From assembly GCA_944319875.1 (NCBI GenBank), contig CALUFR010000113.1, positions 1-64,000 on the forward strand: DNA of 64,000 bases, given 5' to 3'. The notes beneath the pieces were generated by a model. That model saw only the letters and a list, made by a program, of their open reading frames with translations, searched no databases and was not told where the DNA came from. Positions 63,380 to 64,000 of this stretch are shown piece by piece; position 1 is the first letter of the stretch; each line of letters opens with the position of its first letter. The stretch is from an uncultured Bacteroides sp. (GTDB lineage Bacteria; Bacteroidota; Bacteroidia; Bacteroidales; Bacteroidaceae). The translations under genes were made by a program, and so were the position numbers.

Positions 63380-64000
63380 ATGGAAGAGAACCTTGAGCTG
63401 AAAGAGAAAGAAAAAGCGGAAGAAGCGATGATACAGGAAGCTTTTCAGGACTTACTGAACAGCTACCTGGCCACGAAGCACCGCAAGCGGGTTGAAATTA
63501 TCACCAAAGCATTCAACTTCGCCAACCAGGCACACAAAGGCATCAAACGACGCTCGGGTGAGCCCTACATTCTCCACCCCATCGCCGTAGCCAAGATCGT
63601 ATGCACTGAAATCGGACTGGGCTCCACTTCCATCTGCTCGGCTCTGCTGCATGACGTGGTAGAAGACACCGACTATACGGTAGAAGACATCGAAAACATT
63701 TTCGGCCCCAAGATAGCCCAGATTGTAGACGGACTGACTAAGATTTCGGGCGGTATCTTCGGCGACAAAGCCTCCGCGCAGGCTGAAAACTTCAAGAAGC
63801 TGCTACTTACCATGAGCGATGACATCCGCGTCATCCTCATCAAGATTGCCGACCGCCTTCACAACATGCGCACACTCGGCTCGATGCTTCCCAGCAAGCA
63901 ATATAAGATTACCGGCGAAACCATGTACATCTATGCCCCGTTGGCCAATCGCCTGGGACTCTACAAGATAAAGACCGAACTGGAAAATCTCAGCTTCAAG
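63380..64000 (+). CDS. Bifunctional Rel/SpoT (p)ppGpp synthetase/hydrolase, 5' part
   Basis: Open from the ATG at 63380 to the end of the window, 207 codons, no stop; full relatives are about 730-750 residues. The N-terminal HD hydrolase domain is intact: RSGEPYILHPIAVA near 58-71, the HD pair H91-D92 in LLHDVVEDTDY, and IKIADRLHNMRTL near 176, then LANRLGLYKIK. The conserved HD motif predicts that it can hydrolyse the alarmone; the synthetase, TGS and ACT parts lie beyond the window. Confidence 0.94.
   Translation, partial: MEENLELKEKEKAEEAMIQEAFQDLLNSYLATKHRKRVEIITKAFNFANQAHKGIKRRSGEPYILHPIAVAKIVCTEIGLGSTSICSALLHDVVEDTDYTVEDIENIFGPKIAQIVDGLTKISGGIFGDKASAQAENFKKLLLTMSDDIRVILIKIADRLHNMRTLGSMLPSKQYKITGETMYIYAPLANRLGLYKIKTELENLSFK

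Overview
The window is a chromosomal piece of a gut-type member of the Bacteroidales, most likely Bacteroidaceae. The signs are a SusC/SusD pair with surface glycosidases, many lipoproteins with Bacteroides-style lipoboxes, the -7 promoter element TAnnTTTG (often with TTTG about 19 bases upstream), weak Shine-Dalgarno sites, a long-form IspG of 611 residues, a NigD-like lipoprotein, and the order rsfS-ftsH-cdsA / lpxB-surE / parA-parB-DUF5683-lytic transglycosylase-Rel. Hand counts on single lines give about 55-60% GC in core genes such as ispG and rsmA, and closer to 43-55% in the glycan cluster at 24.4-41.5 kb.

Layout. 0-4.2 kb (minus): P-type calcium ATPase, HAD phosphatase, ribF. 4.4-6.1 kb (minus): Na/Pi cotransporter. 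6.2-9.3 kb (plus): a nucleoside-kinase-like protein and a sensor-kinase-like protein without the usual phospho-acceptor histidine. 9.3-11.9 kb (minus): a DUF418 membrane protein and aminopeptidase P. 12.0-15.8 kb (minus): a three-gene acyl-CoA carboxylase operon whose biotin carboxylase carries an extra cysteine-rich domain. 15.9-18.6 kb (minus): anaerobic ribonucleotide reductase nrdD-nrdG. 19.0-24.2 kb (plus): rpoN, a PAP2-like protein, gcvH, purE, ispG, the last three separated by heptanucleotide repeat arrays.

24.4-41.5 kb is the accessory heart of the window. It holds a GH29 fucosidase on plus, then a convergent ten-gene minus-strand run that looks like one operon: GntR regulator, NanM-like kelch domain fused to a sodium symporter, N-acetylneuraminate lyase, SusC, SusD, a second aldolase, sialidase, esterase, sulfatase and a second, lipoprotein sialidase. 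It reads as a system that removes fucose, sulfate, acyl groups and sialic acid from host glycans, imports the sialic acid and cleaves it. A near-perfect dyad before the regulator is a likely operator.

41.5-53.7 kb returns to core functions: a flippase-like membrane protein, rsmA, mgtE, a DUF349 protein, tRNA-Gln, rsfS, ftsH, cdsA, a NigD-like lipoprotein, lpxB and surE. 53.9-59.1 kb (plus) is a second accessory unit: two Gfo/Idh/MocA oxidoreductases (one with a Tat-type leader), a DUF1080 lipoprotein, a TIM-barrel isomerase lipoprotein and a DUF456 membrane protein. The first four match the 3-keto-glycoside type of sugar breakdown. 59.5-64 kb carries parA, parB, a DUF5683 protein, a lytic transglycosylase and the first 207 codons of a Rel/SpoT enzyme cut by the window end.

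Repeats are the other theme. Heptanucleotide arrays sit at four gene boundaries and run into coding ends. Two intergenic regions carry degenerate 21-23 bp tandem arrays in which most units are themselves small dyads. I saw no insertion sequence, prophage, CRISPR array or rRNA.
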